This document shows, one piece after another, positions 35,162-44,831 of a stretch of 63,108 nt of DNA. The stretch comes from Virgibacillus sp. AGTR. Its GTDB lineage: Bacteria > Bacillota > Bacilli > Bacillales > Amphibacillaceae. Numbering within the stretch: position 1 is the first letter of the stretch; the number at the start of each line of letters is the position of its first letter. Position numbers and translations under genes: made by a program. A model generated the notes under the pieces. That model saw only the letters and a list, made by a program, of their open reading frames with translations, did no database searches and was not told the DNA's origin. The DNA lies in the NCBI RefSeq assembly GCF_016919725.2, contig NZ_JAJERH010000014.1, positions 1 to 63,108 on the forward strand, written 5' to 3'.

Positions 35162-35732
35162 AAAAACTGAGCAAAATTCGCTCAGTCCTTATCACTAAAT
35201 GCTCCGATTTACGCTTCCTCTAGTAGCTATTATGGAAAATAGCTACTGCTTGACCACCACTCCGGCTGCCCACTTCCCTTTCCGTGGGGTTTGTCCTTCA
35301 GCTAACTTTTTTAGCAAAACCCGCTCAAAAAAGTGGATCTTCAGGTCAAACATTTCCCACAGGAGTTGAAGTGGCCGCCCTTCGCTATTATCAGGCTCTA
35401 CAACGCTAGCATGAAGTAACACAGCTGCTTTTATACTCACGGATAGCGATTTTCACTTACCCATTGTAAAAAAAAGTCAACCTATTACTTATGACAAGAA
35501 TTGGTGCACCTTCTCATAGCGGAGACTAATTACGTAGACTCCTGCGGGATTAGCGCGAGCCGAAAATCCACTTTGCAACGTGTTCTTCTTTGCAAAGTTA
35601 GTTGAGGCCGTGCCCGCCGAAAGCGAAGTAATTAGTCGGAGCATTACCAATAGACATCAAACATTTCAAAATAACTACTTGGCTTAACGCAGTCATTGCA
35701 CTATTTTATACTTTCTTAACTTATAAAATAAG
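35162..35732. repeat. Repeat B, copy 2 (about 570 bp)
   Basis: Direct repeat of 26770-27342, nearly identical. Here the GC-rich section keeps a better terminal inverted repeat (CGGAGACTAATTAC with GTAATTAGTCGGAG). The unique 35076-35161 stretch before it contains CTCTAGAAGCAGTAGG but no gene. As in copy 1, a repeat A piece lies just to the left. Confidence 0.85.
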
Positions 35733-35786
35733 CTGTCGAATTTCTCGACAGCTTGAGGAATCGGCGATATCGTCGATTTCTTTTTT
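35718..35786. terminator. Terminator region at the end of the nrd operon
   Basis: AAGCTGTCGA (35730-35739) and TCGACAGCTT (35745-35754) form a perfect 10-bp hairpin followed on the minus strand by ATTTTATAAG. A second hairpin, AATCGGCGAT/ATCGTCGATT (35759-35778), is followed by TTCTTTTTT on the plus strand. Confidence 0.75.
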
Positions 35787-36828
35787 ATAAATCATCAAAT
35801 CCGTTTAGGTCACTTGTCTTAGTATATTGACGTGATTTCTGTTCAAAGAAATCTGTTTTTGTTCCATCAAAATTATCCACATAAGCTCTAATCCATTTTA
35901 GTGGATTATCCAAGTGATCTGGATAAATATCTTGTAACCCCATCATACGAAGCATTTTATTTGCACGATATTTTATATAACCTGCCATTTCATCTAAATC
36001 AATGCCTTCTACATTACCTAATACATAGTTAGACCATTCAATCTCTAATTCTACGGACTCTTTGAAGTGATCATATACCCATTGTGTAAATGATTCCGTG
36101 TTATATTCTGGATTTTCAGCTAATGTCGCACGGAATAGCTCCGAAATAAATCGACCATGCTCTAACTCATCCCTATTAATATAACTGATCATCGTAGAAG
36201 TTCCAACCATCTTATTATGGCGTGCTAGATTATAGAAAAATGCAAAGCCGGAATAGAAGAACATCCCTTCTAATAGCGATGTATAGACCATCGTTTTTAA
36301 AATATTTTCAATCGATGGCTCTTCAACAAATGCGTTATATTGCTTAATTAGATTTTCATTACGTTTAAGTAAAATGGGATCCTTTCTTCCTAATTGAAAG
36401 GACTTATTCTGTTCGTCTAGTGAGACAACAGAGGATAGAACATAGGAATAACTTTCATTATGCACAGCTTCCTGCTGTGCGATTACTGCCATAATCGATT
36501 GAACCGATGGATCTGTTGCATATAAAGATAGTAATAATGCTGTTCTCGTTTGTGGTGCATCTAATGTTGATAACAATCCAATAATTTTTAGATATGCATC
36601 TTGTTCTTCTTCTGATAAAGAAGGAAATTGTTTGATATCGCTCTGCATATTCACTTCATCTGCTTGCCAATAATTTCCGACAAGTCGCTTGTACATTTTA
36701 TACCAGTGTGGATAAGCAATATCATTCCAATTCAGAATACCACTTGATTTACCTCCAAAAATCCCCGTGGACTTATTTGGATTTAGTGGCTCTAATGTTT
36801 TCGCTTTTTCAAGCATGACTTTTGACAT
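35785..36828 (-). CDS. nrdF: Ribonucleotide reductase small (radical) subunit, NrdF-like
   Basis: Small subunit of 347 aa carrying the dimetal centre and tyrosyl radical. Metal ligands are visible as Asp in LSTLDAPQTRT, Glu and His in QQEAVHNESYSY (the Tyr after the His is the expected radical site), and Glu/Glu/His in SLLEGMFFYSGF and INRDELEHGRFI. It ends SDLNGFDDL, the hydrophobic-acidic tail that docks on the large subunit. Its start overlaps the flavodoxin gene by 20 bp. Family NrdF is usually 320-330 aa, so this copy is slightly long. Confidence 0.9.
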   Translation of the reverse strand: MSKVMLEKAKTLEPLNPNKSTGIFGGKSSGILNWNDIAYPHWYKMYKRLVGNYWQADEVNMQSDIKQFPSLSEEEQDAYLKIIGLLSTLDAPQTRTALLLSLYATDPSVQSIMAVIAQQEAVHNESYSYVLSSVVSLDEQNKSFQLGRKDPILLKRNENLIKQYNAFVEEPSIENILKTMVYTSLLEGMFFYSGFAFFYNLARHNKMVGTSTMISYINRDELEHGRFISELFRATLAENPEYNTESFTQWVYDHFKESVELEIEWSNYVLGNVEGIDLDEMAGYIKYRANKMLRMMGLQDIYPDHLDNPLKWIRAYVDNFDGTKTDFFEQKSRQYTKTSDLNGFDDL

Positions 36829-37255
36829 GATGCAGTACTCCTTCCACCCAGTCTTTCACTTTTGATTCTTGTAAACCACGTGGGGATTGTTCAACCTTCA
36901 ACCCCTGCCATGGACTGTTATAAAAATGACTTAATTTATCAACTGCTCTACAAAATAAGTCGTCTCCGCCAAACTGTGTATCTCCCGTTCCAAATATGGC
37001 AACATTACTTGGTTTATAGCCTACTTCCAGTATAAAATCTTTTACTTCCTCTGGTGTACTTCCTTTATCCCAAGTAAAGGTGCCGATAAATAGTATATCA
37101 TATTCGGACGGACGTATCGGCGGGTCAATTCCAATTCGGTGAACCGCCGTAGTAAACCCTTCCTGATTTAAGGCATCTTCAATAATCGTAGCTACTTCTT
37201 GTGTATTACCACTATATGTCAAGTACGCAATTAACGCCCTCAACTTTGACACCAC
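36809..37255 (-). CDS. Flavodoxin encoded within the nrd operon (NrdI-like role)
   Basis: Flavodoxin of 148 aa with the FMN phosphate loop LTYSGNTQEVATII, IGTFTWDKGSTPEEVKDF and FGTGDTQFGGDDLFCRAVD. Position between the large and small RNR subunits is where NrdI sits; NrdI reduces oxygen to build the dimanganese-tyrosyl cofactor of NrdF. The sequence looks more like a classical flavodoxin than a short NrdI, so the functional equivalence is inference. The start is GTG at 37255, overlapping the nrdE end by 16 bp. Confidence 0.82.
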   Translation of the reverse strand: MVSKLRALIAYLTYSGNTQEVATIIEDALNQEGFTTAVHRIGIDPPIRPSEYDILFIGTFTWDKGSTPEEVKDFILEVGYKPSNVAIFGTGDTQFGGDDLFCRAVDKLSHFYNSPWQGLKVEQSPRGLQESKVKDWVEGVLHHVKSHA

Positions 37256-39474
37256 TCACATTCCTCAACTTCACTTGAGGTGGATCGAACGTAATAGGTA
37301 GTTTTTAAGCCCTCTCTCCAAGCTTGTAAATGAAGGTCCAGTAACACGGAAGCTCTAATCGTATTCGGAACATAAAAATTAAATGATAGACTTTGATCAA
37401 TATGCTTTTGTCTTGCAGCATTTTGTTTTACAGACCAACGCTGATCCACAATATAAGCAGAACGTCGATATACATTATATGTCTCATGCGTTAAATCTGG
37501 TGCAGTGACAGGAATTTTAAAATCCTTCTTCTCTTCGTTATAGAACGGCTTGAAGATTGGGTCAATACTAGCTGTTGAGCCAGCAATCATTGCTGTTGTT
37601 GAGTTCGGTGCAACTGCCATTAAATAGCCGTTACGCATACCGTGTTCTTTAACAGCTTCTTTTAATGTTAGCCACTCGCCTTTATGATAACCCTTCAAAT
37701 CAAAATATTCTCCTGAGCTCCACTTACTGCCTTCGTACGCTGGATAGCTTCCTTTTTCTTTACTTAATTCCATGCTGGACTTAATTGTCAAGAAAGCAAT
37801 TTTTTCGTATAAATCATTCGCATAGTTTACTGCTTCATCGGTTTCCCATTGCAAATTCTTTCTTGCTAATAAATGGTGCCAACCAAATGTTCCAAGTCCG
37901 ATAGCACGGTATTTTTTGTTCGTTAACTGCGCCTGCATAATCGGTAAATTATTGATATCTATCACATTATCTAACATACGCACTTGAATTTTAATTAACC
38001 GTTCTAATATTTCGTCTGGAACAGCCTTACCCAAATTAATCGAACTTAAATTACAAACCACATAATCTCCTGATTGATATTTCTTGACGATCGTGCTCTC
38101 ACCTTCAAGAAATTCCTCCATAAATTCAGATGGAGATTGGTTTTGTGTAATTTCTGTACATAGATTAGAACAATAGATCATTCCATTATGACTATTACTG
38201 TTCTGACGATTTACTTCATCACGGTAAAACATAAATGGTGTACCTGATTCAAGCTGTGACTTCATAATGCGCTTCATAATATCGATCGCTGGTATTTTTC
38301 GCTTTGTTAACTGATCGGATTCCACACATTCTCGATATTTTTCACGCCACGTACCGTTTCCTTTTGCTTCATCATAAAAGTCCTCTAATGAATAGCCCAT
38401 TACTTGCCGAACTTCATGTGGATCAAATAAATACCAGTCTTCACGTTTTTCTACCTGTTCCATAAATAGGTCTGGAAGTGTTACACCTGTAAAGATATCA
38501 TGGGCACGCATGCGATCATCCCCATTATTTAGCTTAAGATCAAGGAATGCTTCAATATCACGATGCCAAACATCTAAATATACAGCAATTGCACCTTTTC
38601 TGGTTCCTAGCTGATCCACATTTACTGCTGTATTGTTTAATTGTTTAATCCATGGGACAACACCACTCGACATACCTTTAAATCCTTTAATAGAGCTACC
38701 GCGGCTACGAATCTTACCCATATATACGCCAATTCCACCACCGTTTTTCGATAGCTTAGCAATGTCTGTGTTACTGTCGTAAATTGATTGTAAGCTATCA
38801 TCTACTGTATCAATAAAACAGCTTGAAAGTTGGCCATGAGTCTTACCTGCGTTCGCAAGTGTCGGTGTAGCAACTGTCATATAGAGATTGCTTAGTGCCC
38901 AATAAGCTTCCAAGACATGTTCCGTACGATGTGCCTTATCCTCGTGTTGCATTAACGTCATTGCAATAACCATCCAACGTTCTTGCGGAAGTTCAAAAAC
39001 GTTCTTATCATGATCCGTTGCAAGGTAACGAGTTGCTAACGTATATAATCCTAGATATGTAAATGATAAATCCTTTGCTGCGTTTATTTGTTGTGCAAAA
39101 TAATCAATCTCTTCTTTTGTATACGTATCAAGTAATGTAGGCTTATAAATCTTTTTATCCGTAAGCATGTTTAATAATGCGTAGAAATCGCCATACTTTG
39201 CATGTCCATCATATTGACGATTCTCACCTGCTTGACGATACAGTTCTTGTAAATAAATACGGCTTGCTAGATATGTCCATTCTGGTTCAGATTCATCAAT
39301 ATTTTCCAATGCATTTTTAACAAGCATATCAATTGCTTTTTCAATTGGTGTATCCTCATGTATGGTTTTAAACGCTTTTTGCTTGTATGCTTCTGTGTGA
39401 ATAGCTAGTCCTTGCGCAGCATTATCAATTACTTCTATAAGTTTCTCTTTATTCGATGTCAATTCAATGATCAT
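37240..39474 (-). CDS. nrdE: Ribonucleotide reductase large (catalytic) subunit
   Basis: Class I catalytic subunit of 744 aa reducing ribonucleoside diphosphates to deoxyribonucleotides. Visible are the first redox cysteine in GQLSSCFIDTVDDS (Cys219), GGGIGVYMGKIRSRGSSIKG, the active-site cysteine region YCSNLCTEITQN, the paired tyrosines in KTTYYVRST, and the C-terminal redox pair CEWC three residues from the end. The N-terminal layout (EPEWTYLASRIYLQELYRQA) resembles NrdA-type subunits more than B. subtilis NrdE, so the subclass is uncertain. GGGAGG precedes the ATG. Two NrdR boxes lie about 250-300 bp upstream. Confidence 0.9.
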   Translation of the reverse strand: MIIELTSNKEKLIEVIDNAAQGLAIHTEAYKQKAFKTIHEDTPIEKAIDMLVKNALENIDESEPEWTYLASRIYLQELYRQAGENRQYDGHAKYGDFYALLNMLTDKKIYKPTLLDTYTKEEIDYFAQQINAAKDLSFTYLGLYTLATRYLATDHDKNVFELPQERWMVIAMTLMQHEDKAHRTEHVLEAYWALSNLYMTVATPTLANAGKTHGQLSSCFIDTVDDSLQSIYDSNTDIAKLSKNGGGIGVYMGKIRSRGSSIKGFKGMSSGVVPWIKQLNNTAVNVDQLGTRKGAIAVYLDVWHRDIEAFLDLKLNNGDDRMRAHDIFTGVTLPDLFMEQVEKREDWYLFDPHEVRQVMGYSLEDFYDEAKGNGTWREKYRECVESDQLTKRKIPAIDIMKRIMKSQLESGTPFMFYRDEVNRQNSNSHNGMIYCSNLCTEITQNQSPSEFMEEFLEGESTIVKKYQSGDYVVCNLSSINLGKAVPDEILERLIKIQVRMLDNVIDINNLPIMQAQLTNKKYRAIGLGTFGWHHLLARKNLQWETDEAVNYANDLYEKIAFLTIKSSMELSKEKGSYPAYEGSKWSSGEYFDLKGYHKGEWLTLKEAVKEHGMRNGYLMAVAPNSTTAMIAGSTASIDPIFKPFYNEEKKDFKIPVTAPDLTHETYNVYRRSAYIVDQRWSVKQNAARQKHIDQSLSFNFYVPNTIRASVLLDLHLQAWREGLKTTYYVRSTSSEVEECEWCQS

Positions 39475-39720
39475 CTATAATCCTCCCTTTAACTGCTTCT
39501 AAATCCTGTTCAGCGATCTAGTAAGAGATACGCTCCTGTCATTAACCTTTTTCGCAGGACATGAAACAGATCCTAGTAAAAAATGAATATCTATTAATTT
39601 TAATAATTATCATGCAAAAATAAAAAACCGCTGTATCTCGTGAGGATAGAATTCTTGATCCTTTTGGGTTCTCAACAATCTCAATTTTCTAACACGAAAT
39701 CGGTTACTTAAATGTCATAA
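39475..39720 (-). other. Long untranslated leader of the nrd operon
   Basis: About 245 bp between the nrdE ATG and the NrdR boxes with no gene. It has a short CAGGA/TCCTG pairing around 39527-39562 and an AT-rich remainder. No known riboswitch consensus was recognised. Confidence 0.35.
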
Positions 39721-39721
39721 A

Positions 39722-39770
39722 AACACTATATATAGTATTTGTTTCCTGATAGTTTTACGATATATTGTGT
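39722..39770 (-). promoter_or_regulatory. Paired NrdR boxes
   Basis: ACACTATATATAGTAT (39723-39738, with a perfect 12-bp palindrome ACTATATATAGT) and ACGATATATTGTGT (39757-39770) both fit the acaCwATATwGtgt NrdR consensus. Their centres are about 33 bp apart, three helical turns, the usual tandem arrangement for the NrdR repressor. Confidence 0.7.
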
Positions 39771-40255
39771 TAAAAGCTTAGCATATAACATTCCGGAATG
39801 CAATCATTTTAGCGAAAAAATAGAGACGACAGAACGTTCAAAAACGGTCAAAATTGAGATAAAACAACGCTAGAAACTGCTTTAAAAATTTAATAGAAAA
39901 TATTCCCTATGATAGAGAACAGGCTAACAGTCATAGACGTCTTACAACCTTGTATATTAGATTTCTTCTGATCAGATATTCAAGACAAAAATCTAATGTA
40001 TGAATTATTCCTATGTGTAAATCTTAATACATACGATCAGATTGATATGCAGTAGTAAACCCTTATTCAAGTAAGTTTACCTCCATTTAAAGCAATACTT
40101 CAATTTTGGTGCTTTGTTATGACCTGTACGCTTATCCGAGAAGGAGTAAGGGCATCTCCATGGTTTGTCGATGGAACAAAATAAATTTTTATCCCCGTTC
40201 TGTAACATCAGATAATAAGAATACTACATATTGATGGTAGAAAGGATGATTCTTT
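39771..40255. other. Gene-free region between nrd and BCCT genes
   Basis: No gene supported. CATTCCGGAATG (39789-39800) is a perfect 12-bp palindrome of unknown function. At about 40085-40120 the sequence AAAGCAATACTTCAATTTTG then GTGCTTTGTTATGACC looks like a decayed left end of repeat A. AAAGGATG (40240-40247) is the ribosome site of the BCCT gene. Confidence 0.35.
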
Positions 40256-41830
40256 ATGAAGACAAAGCTAATCGATTGGCGTACATTTATCAGTGCTTTA
40301 ATTCTTTTATTATGTGTATGTTTACCCTTAATCTTCTTCCCAGAGGCCGGTGCGGAGCTTGTCAATGCAGCTAACAGCTTTATGACTGGTAAGTTCGGGT
40401 TCCTCTACTTAGCACTTGGCTTATTATGTTTTGTTTTTCTTTTATATGTTGCCATTAGTAAATACGGTAATATTAAGTTAGGAACGAAGCAGGACGATAA
40501 AGAGTTCGGGAGTTTCTCTTGGGCGGCCATGCTATTTGCAGCGGGAATAGGATCGAGTATTCTCTATTGGGGAATGATCGAGTGGGCCTATTACTATCAA
40601 GGACCCCCATTCGGTATAGCTCCTGAGTCGGCAGCAGCAATTCCGTGGGCAGCCTCCTATGGTATATTTCATTGGGGCCCAATAGCTTGGGCGATTTATA
40701 CATTACCGGCATTACCTATTGCCTACTTTTATTATGTTCGTAAGACATCTGTATTAAAAATTAGTGAAGCGGTCAGACCTGTCATTGGAAAATGGATTGA
40801 TACGCCAATTGGCATTATCATTGATGTACTGTTTATGTTTGGATTATTAGGCGGTGCTGGTACTACGTTAGCCTTAGGCACACCTATGATCGCAGAAGGA
40901 ATCAACAACTTAACCGGCATTCCTGTCACCTTAGGTCTAAAAGCTATCGTTATGTTGATTTGCACACTAATTTTTGCTATCAGTGCCTATTCCGGCCTTA
41001 CAAAGGGAATTAAAGTACTAAGTGATATTAACTTATGGCTTGCCATTTTTGTCCTTTTATTTGTTTTTATCTTTGGACCTACACTTTTCATTACCGAGAC
41101 TACTTTTACTAGTGTCGGACAGGTAGCCGATAGCTTTTTTAAAATGGCTACCTGGCTTGAGCCATTCGCTAATTTAGCTGGATTTGAAGAAACAAGATTT
41201 CCTGAATCCTGGACGGTATTTTATTGGGCATGGTGGGTTGTCTACGCACCGTTTGTTGGATTATTTGTTGCACGTATTTCCAGAGGACGTACCATACGTG
41301 AGATGGTTTTAGGAACTATGATATACGGAACTTTCGGCTCCATTTTGTTTTTCGGTATTCTCGGAAATTTCGGGTTGTATTTACAATTAAGCGGACAATT
41401 TGATGTGATCGGTTTTATGAATGAACATGGTGCGCCTGCCGCAATTATTGCTATTTTAGAACAGCTGCCATTAGCTAAAATGATGATTGGTGTTTTTACG
41501 GTATTGGCCATTATATTTTTAGCAACTACCTTTGATTCCTCATCATTCATTTTGGCAGCTGTGGTGCAAAAGAAAATTCAATCTGAACCGCTTCGGTGGA
41601 ATCGGCTATTTTGGGCATTTACCCTATGTCTTCTTCCAATGGTACTCATGTTTGTCGGCGATTTGGAAACATTACAAACAGCAAGTATCGTGGCAGCTTT
41701 TCCTGTTATTTTCATCATGGCACTTTTAGCATGGTCCTTTATTAAGGCCGCTACTGTAGATATTCGCACATCCAAGCATTACCATAGTTCAACCATCTAC
41801 ATCCATACGAAAAATACCGATGATGAATAA
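40256..41830 (+). CDS. BCCT-family transporter (betaine/carnitine/choline type)
   Basis: Carrier of 524 aa with 12 helices. The family signature WTVFYWAWWVVYAPFVGLFV then ARISRGRTIREMVLG is intact, as is FHWGPIAWAIYTLPALPIAY. The helix-3 segment reads ILYWGMIEWAYYYQGPPFGI, closer to the CaiT/carnitine branch (…YYY..PPFG) than to the MFWG.AEP of OpuD-type betaine carriers, so carnitine or a related quaternary amine is possible. Na+-coupled osmolyte uptake is the usual role. AAAGGATG precedes the ATG. Its TAA lies inside the first bases of a repeat A fragment. Confidence 0.88.
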   Translation: MKTKLIDWRTFISALILLLCVCLPLIFFPEAGAELVNAANSFMTGKFGFLYLALGLLCFVFLLYVAISKYGNIKLGTKQDDKEFGSFSWAAMLFAAGIGSSILYWGMIEWAYYYQGPPFGIAPESAAAIPWAASYGIFHWGPIAWAIYTLPALPIAYFYYVRKTSVLKISEAVRPVIGKWIDTPIGIIIDVLFMFGLLGGAGTTLALGTPMIAEGINNLTGIPVTLGLKAIVMLICTLIFAISAYSGLTKGIKVLSDINLWLAIFVLLFVFIFGPTLFITETTFTSVGQVADSFFKMATWLEPFANLAGFEETRFPESWTVFYWAWWVVYAPFVGLFVARISRGRTIREMVLGTMIYGTFGSILFFGILGNFGLYLQLSGQFDVIGFMNEHGAPAAIIAILEQLPLAKMMIGVFTVLAIIFLATTFDSSSFILAAVVQKKIQSEPLRWNRLFWAFTLCLLPMVLMFVGDLETLQTASIVAAFPVIFIMALLAWSFIKAATVDIRTSKHYHSSTIYIHTKNTDDE

Positions 41831-41884
41831 AGTGAAACTTCAATCTGTTGGGGTTTTTGTTTACCTTTATTATTTGAAGTAACG
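41827..41884 (+). repeat. Two-hairpin repeat A, fragment
   Basis: ATAAAGTGAAACTTCAATCT, then GTTGGGGTTTTTGTTTACC and TTTATTATTTGAAGTAACGG: left end joined to an internal part. As at 34980, the upstream gene's stop codon (41828-41830) is within the element. Confidence 0.6.
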
Positions 41885-41945
41885 GGAAAATCGCGTTCTG
41901 AAGACGCGCTCGCGGAAAGCGAAGCATTTGACTAAGCGACGAATG
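41885..41945. repeat. GC-rich Bacillaceae-type intergenic repeat, degenerate
   Basis: Contains ACGCGCTCGCGGAAAGCGAA, the typical right-hand end of the 'ACTCCTGCGGGA...GCGGAAAGCGAAG' intergenic repeats also present in repeat B and near 46400. Strongly GC-rich compared with neighbours. Confidence 0.5.
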
Positions 41946-41967
41946 AACTACCTGTCTCCAAAACAAT

Positions 41968-42011
41968 AACCCAAACATCATCTAAAATATTTCAGATAAA
42001 GTTTGGGTTTT
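41968..42011. terminator. Terminator between BCCT and DUF421 genes
   Basis: AACCCAAAC (41968-41976) pairs with GTTTGGGTT (42001-42009), with an inner ATCT/AGAT stem, followed by TTTT on the plus strand. Confidence 0.75.
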
Positions 42012-42086
42012 ACATCGCTAAAAATTCTTTTGTCCGTGCTCCATATTCTTTAAAATCTAGAGGAGATAACTTCCGCACCTATTAGG

Positions 42087-42746
42087 TTAATCTAAACGGC
42101 GTGGGGGGGATGCGTTTTTGTCATGCTTATGATTTTCTACTTCTTTAAACAGATCATCTTCATTTGAAGTTTGCATCATTTGCTCATTTAAGCTTTGTAG
42201 GTGCTTCGTTATTTCATACAATTGTTGGTTCGGAGCATTTGCCTGTAACGCATTTTTCAACTCATTAGCTAGCTCCTGAAATTCTTTCTTCGTTACTGGC
42301 TGTGCCTCTGGCTTTAAGGCAAAGCCTACTTGACCATTTGGTTCTAGTGTCGCCCATTGCACATCTCGAATACTTGTGACGTTCTGCTGTCTTAAGTTCA
42401 TTTCTAATTGATCGACAGTCAAGCGTAGTTTTTTCAAATGTTGTTCTTGTATGACACCATTATGTATAAGTAATTTTGACTTTCCTGTAATAACATTTTC
42501 AAAGAAATCTGATTTAATTTGAACAAATTCCATAACGATTAACGTAAGTACTAGAACTGCTCCTACTCCTAATGTAACCCAAATATTCTTGCCAGCTAAC
42601 GGCTGGATGAGTAGTGAACCTATCCCAATCATAATAACCGTTTGTGTCAAGGTCATTTGTGAAATAGATTTTCTACCAGCAAATCGTAGAAGTAATGTAC
42701 CTCCTAGTACAATCAATACCGCTTTCCAAACCCAGGCAAACTCCAT
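42087..42746 (-). CDS. DUF421 membrane protein (YetF/YkjA-like)
   Basis: Protein of 219 aa: three N-terminal helices including the conserved LLRFAGRKSISQMTLTQTVI, followed by the cytoplasmic DUF421 domain (KSKLLIHNGVIQEQHLKKLR, DVQWATLEPNGQVGFALKPE), then a long charged tail rich in Gln, Glu and His. This is the YetF/YdfS/YkjA type found in several copies in Bacillus; related proteins serve spore germination. AAGGAGGC precedes the ATG. Monocistronic. Confidence 0.85.
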   Translation of the reverse strand: MEFAWVWKAVLIVLGGTLLLRFAGRKSISQMTLTQTVIMIGIGSLLIQPLAGKNIWVTLGVGAVLVLTLIVMEFVQIKSDFFENVITGKSKLLIHNGVIQEQHLKKLRLTVDQLEMNLRQQNVTSIRDVQWATLEPNGQVGFALKPEAQPVTKKEFQELANELKNALQANAPNQQLYEITKHLQSLNEQMMQTSNEDDLFKEVENHKHDKNASPPRRLD

Positions 42747-42910
42747 TCATTAAGCCTCCTTCGATCTATTCTCTTGTTAGTTTGACTGCTAGGAGGTAAT
42801 TTATACGAATTACCTATGCCAAAATCCAATTTTGCCGACTAAACGTATGGAGATTCTCTCACAATCAAGCTGGATAAATCATGATTCTTTCTTTTAACGC
42901 TGTTAACCTG

Positions 42911-44809
42911 TTAAGAGCTTTTAACCCCAGTCTCTTGACGTCTAAGTTCCGAGAACTCGTCCCGATTTTCTACAAAAATCTGATGCCATAGCATAAATAC
43001 AAGTACAGTCCATAGCTTTCTTGCATGTTCTCCCTTATTAGCAGCATGCAACTCCAATAAATTTAACATAAATGATTTGTCAACTAGATGATCGGTTTCA
43101 CTCGTTTTAATTAAATTTTTCGCCCACTCATATAATTCATCTCGTAACCAGGATTTCATTGGTACGGGAAAACCGAGCTTTTTCCGATTCAGCACATGAG
43201 CTGGAATAATATCGTGCACCGCTTTTCTTAGAATAGACTTCGTCGTACCATCAGCTATCTTGTATTGTGTGGGTATTTGTTTTGCAACATCAAAAACGGC
43301 CTTATCTAAAAACGGTACACGTAACTCTAATGAATTTGCCATCGTCATTCGATCTGCCTTTACTAAAATGTCCCCTGATAACCATGTATGGATATCAATA
43401 TATTGCATTTTTTGAACGGGATCTGCGGCCTCTACACACTTATATAAAGATTTTGTCCAAGATTGATAGGACTGGTTACTAGCATAATTCAGCATAAACT
43501 GTTGTTTTTCCGCTTCTTCAAACATCTTAGCATTGCCAATATATCTGTCTTTAAGTGATGTAGTTCCCCGCTGTAAAAAGCTTTTACCTCTCACACCCTC
43601 TGGCATCATATCTGCGATCCGTTTGACTAGTGGCATAATGCCTTTAGGTATATATTGAAAGCACCTTAATGCTTCCGCCTCTCGGTAAATATTGTATCCA
43701 CCAAATAATTCATCTGCACCCTCGCCCGAAAGCACAACTTTAACATGCTTTCTTGCTTCATTTGCTACAAAATAAAGCGGAATACTTGCTGGATCGGCTA
43801 AAGGGTCATCCATATGCCAGATTATTTTTGGTAGTTCACTAACAAATGCTTGGGCTGAGATATATCGATGAATATTTTCAACGCCAAGCTTTTCAGCACT
43901 CTCTTTTGCTACATCGATTTCCGAGTAGCCAGCCTCGTCAAACCCTACCGAAAAAGTTTTTATTTGTGGATTTATTTGTTTTGCCATTGCTACTATGATT
44001 GTTGAATCAATTCCACCAGACAAAAAAGCACCTACTGGGACATCACTTTGCATATGTGCTGTCACTGAATCAAATAATACTTCACGTATAGCAAACATCA
44101 GCTGTCTTTCATTTTTATGCACTGGTTGCAGACTTGCATGAAAGTATCTAGAGATTTGTATCGGCTTTTGCCAATCCTTAACAAAATAATGACCAGGCGC
44201 TAAACGTTGTATCCCTTCTGTTATTGTTAATGGATCTGGCACGTATTGAAACGATAAGTAATGCTGAAATGCTCGTTGATCAACTACATCCTGCTTATTT
44301 AAATAAGAGATACACTTTTTCTCTGATGAAAAGACAGTATCATGTTCATTTTCACAGTAGTAAAATGGTTTGATCCCAAAAGGATCCCTAGCTCCATAAA
44401 GTCTTTTCTCGTCTTTATCCCAGATTAATATGGCGAACATACCACGAAGTTCTGAGAATCCTTCAACACCTTGATCTAGAAATAAGAAAGCAGCAACCTC
44501 TGTATCTGAATTGGTGGTAAAATGATACCCTTTTTTCTTTAATTGCTCTTTTACTATTTTTTAGTTATATATCTCACCATTAAAAACCATCCAATACCGT
44601 TGCTTGCCAAAAGAAAAAGGCTGCTGTCCTCCATCAATATCAATAATACTTAACCTTCGGAAGGCTAATGCTATATGATCATCATGGTAGCTACCATCAT
44701 CATCCGGACCTCGATGTCTAATTAGCTGATTTGCTAGTTTGATTTCTTCCAAATGCTCATTACTGAATTGAACCTCTTGATCTAATAGTACTCCTACGAA
44801 TCCACACAT
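42911..44809 (-). pseudogene. asnB: Glutamine-dependent asparagine synthetase, interrupted by a nonsense codon
   Basis: A single frame of 632 codons, the length of B. subtilis AsnB, broken only by TAA at 44561-44563. The N-terminal glutaminase domain starts MCGFVGVLLD (catalytic Cys2) with RHRGPDDDG and NGEIYN; the stop stands where the family has Tyr in GEIYNY. After it KIVKEQLKKKGYHFTTNSDT continues the glutaminase domain, then the synthetase domain with PP-loop LSGGIDSTIIVAMA. The ribosome site AAGGAGG is intact. The downstream 509 codons from ATG 44440 lack the glutaminase active site. It would convert aspartate, glutamine and ATP to asparagine if intact. Confidence 0.85.
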
Positions 44810-44831
44810 AGCATTATCCTCCTTAAATTAA

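Noticed and set aside
39475-39720. Riboswitch or T-box in the nrd leader
   Set aside because: No known consensus (T-box AGGUGGNACCGCG, cobalamin box, SAM box) was found.
39831-39838. GAACGTTC, considered as a LexA site
   Set aside because: LexA sites in Bacillus need GAAC-N4-GTTC; here the halves are adjacent.
27998-44563. Stop-codon suppression (TAA read as an amino acid) to explain broken kinase and asnB genes
   Set aside because: Very many genes in the window end in TAA, so general suppression is not credible.
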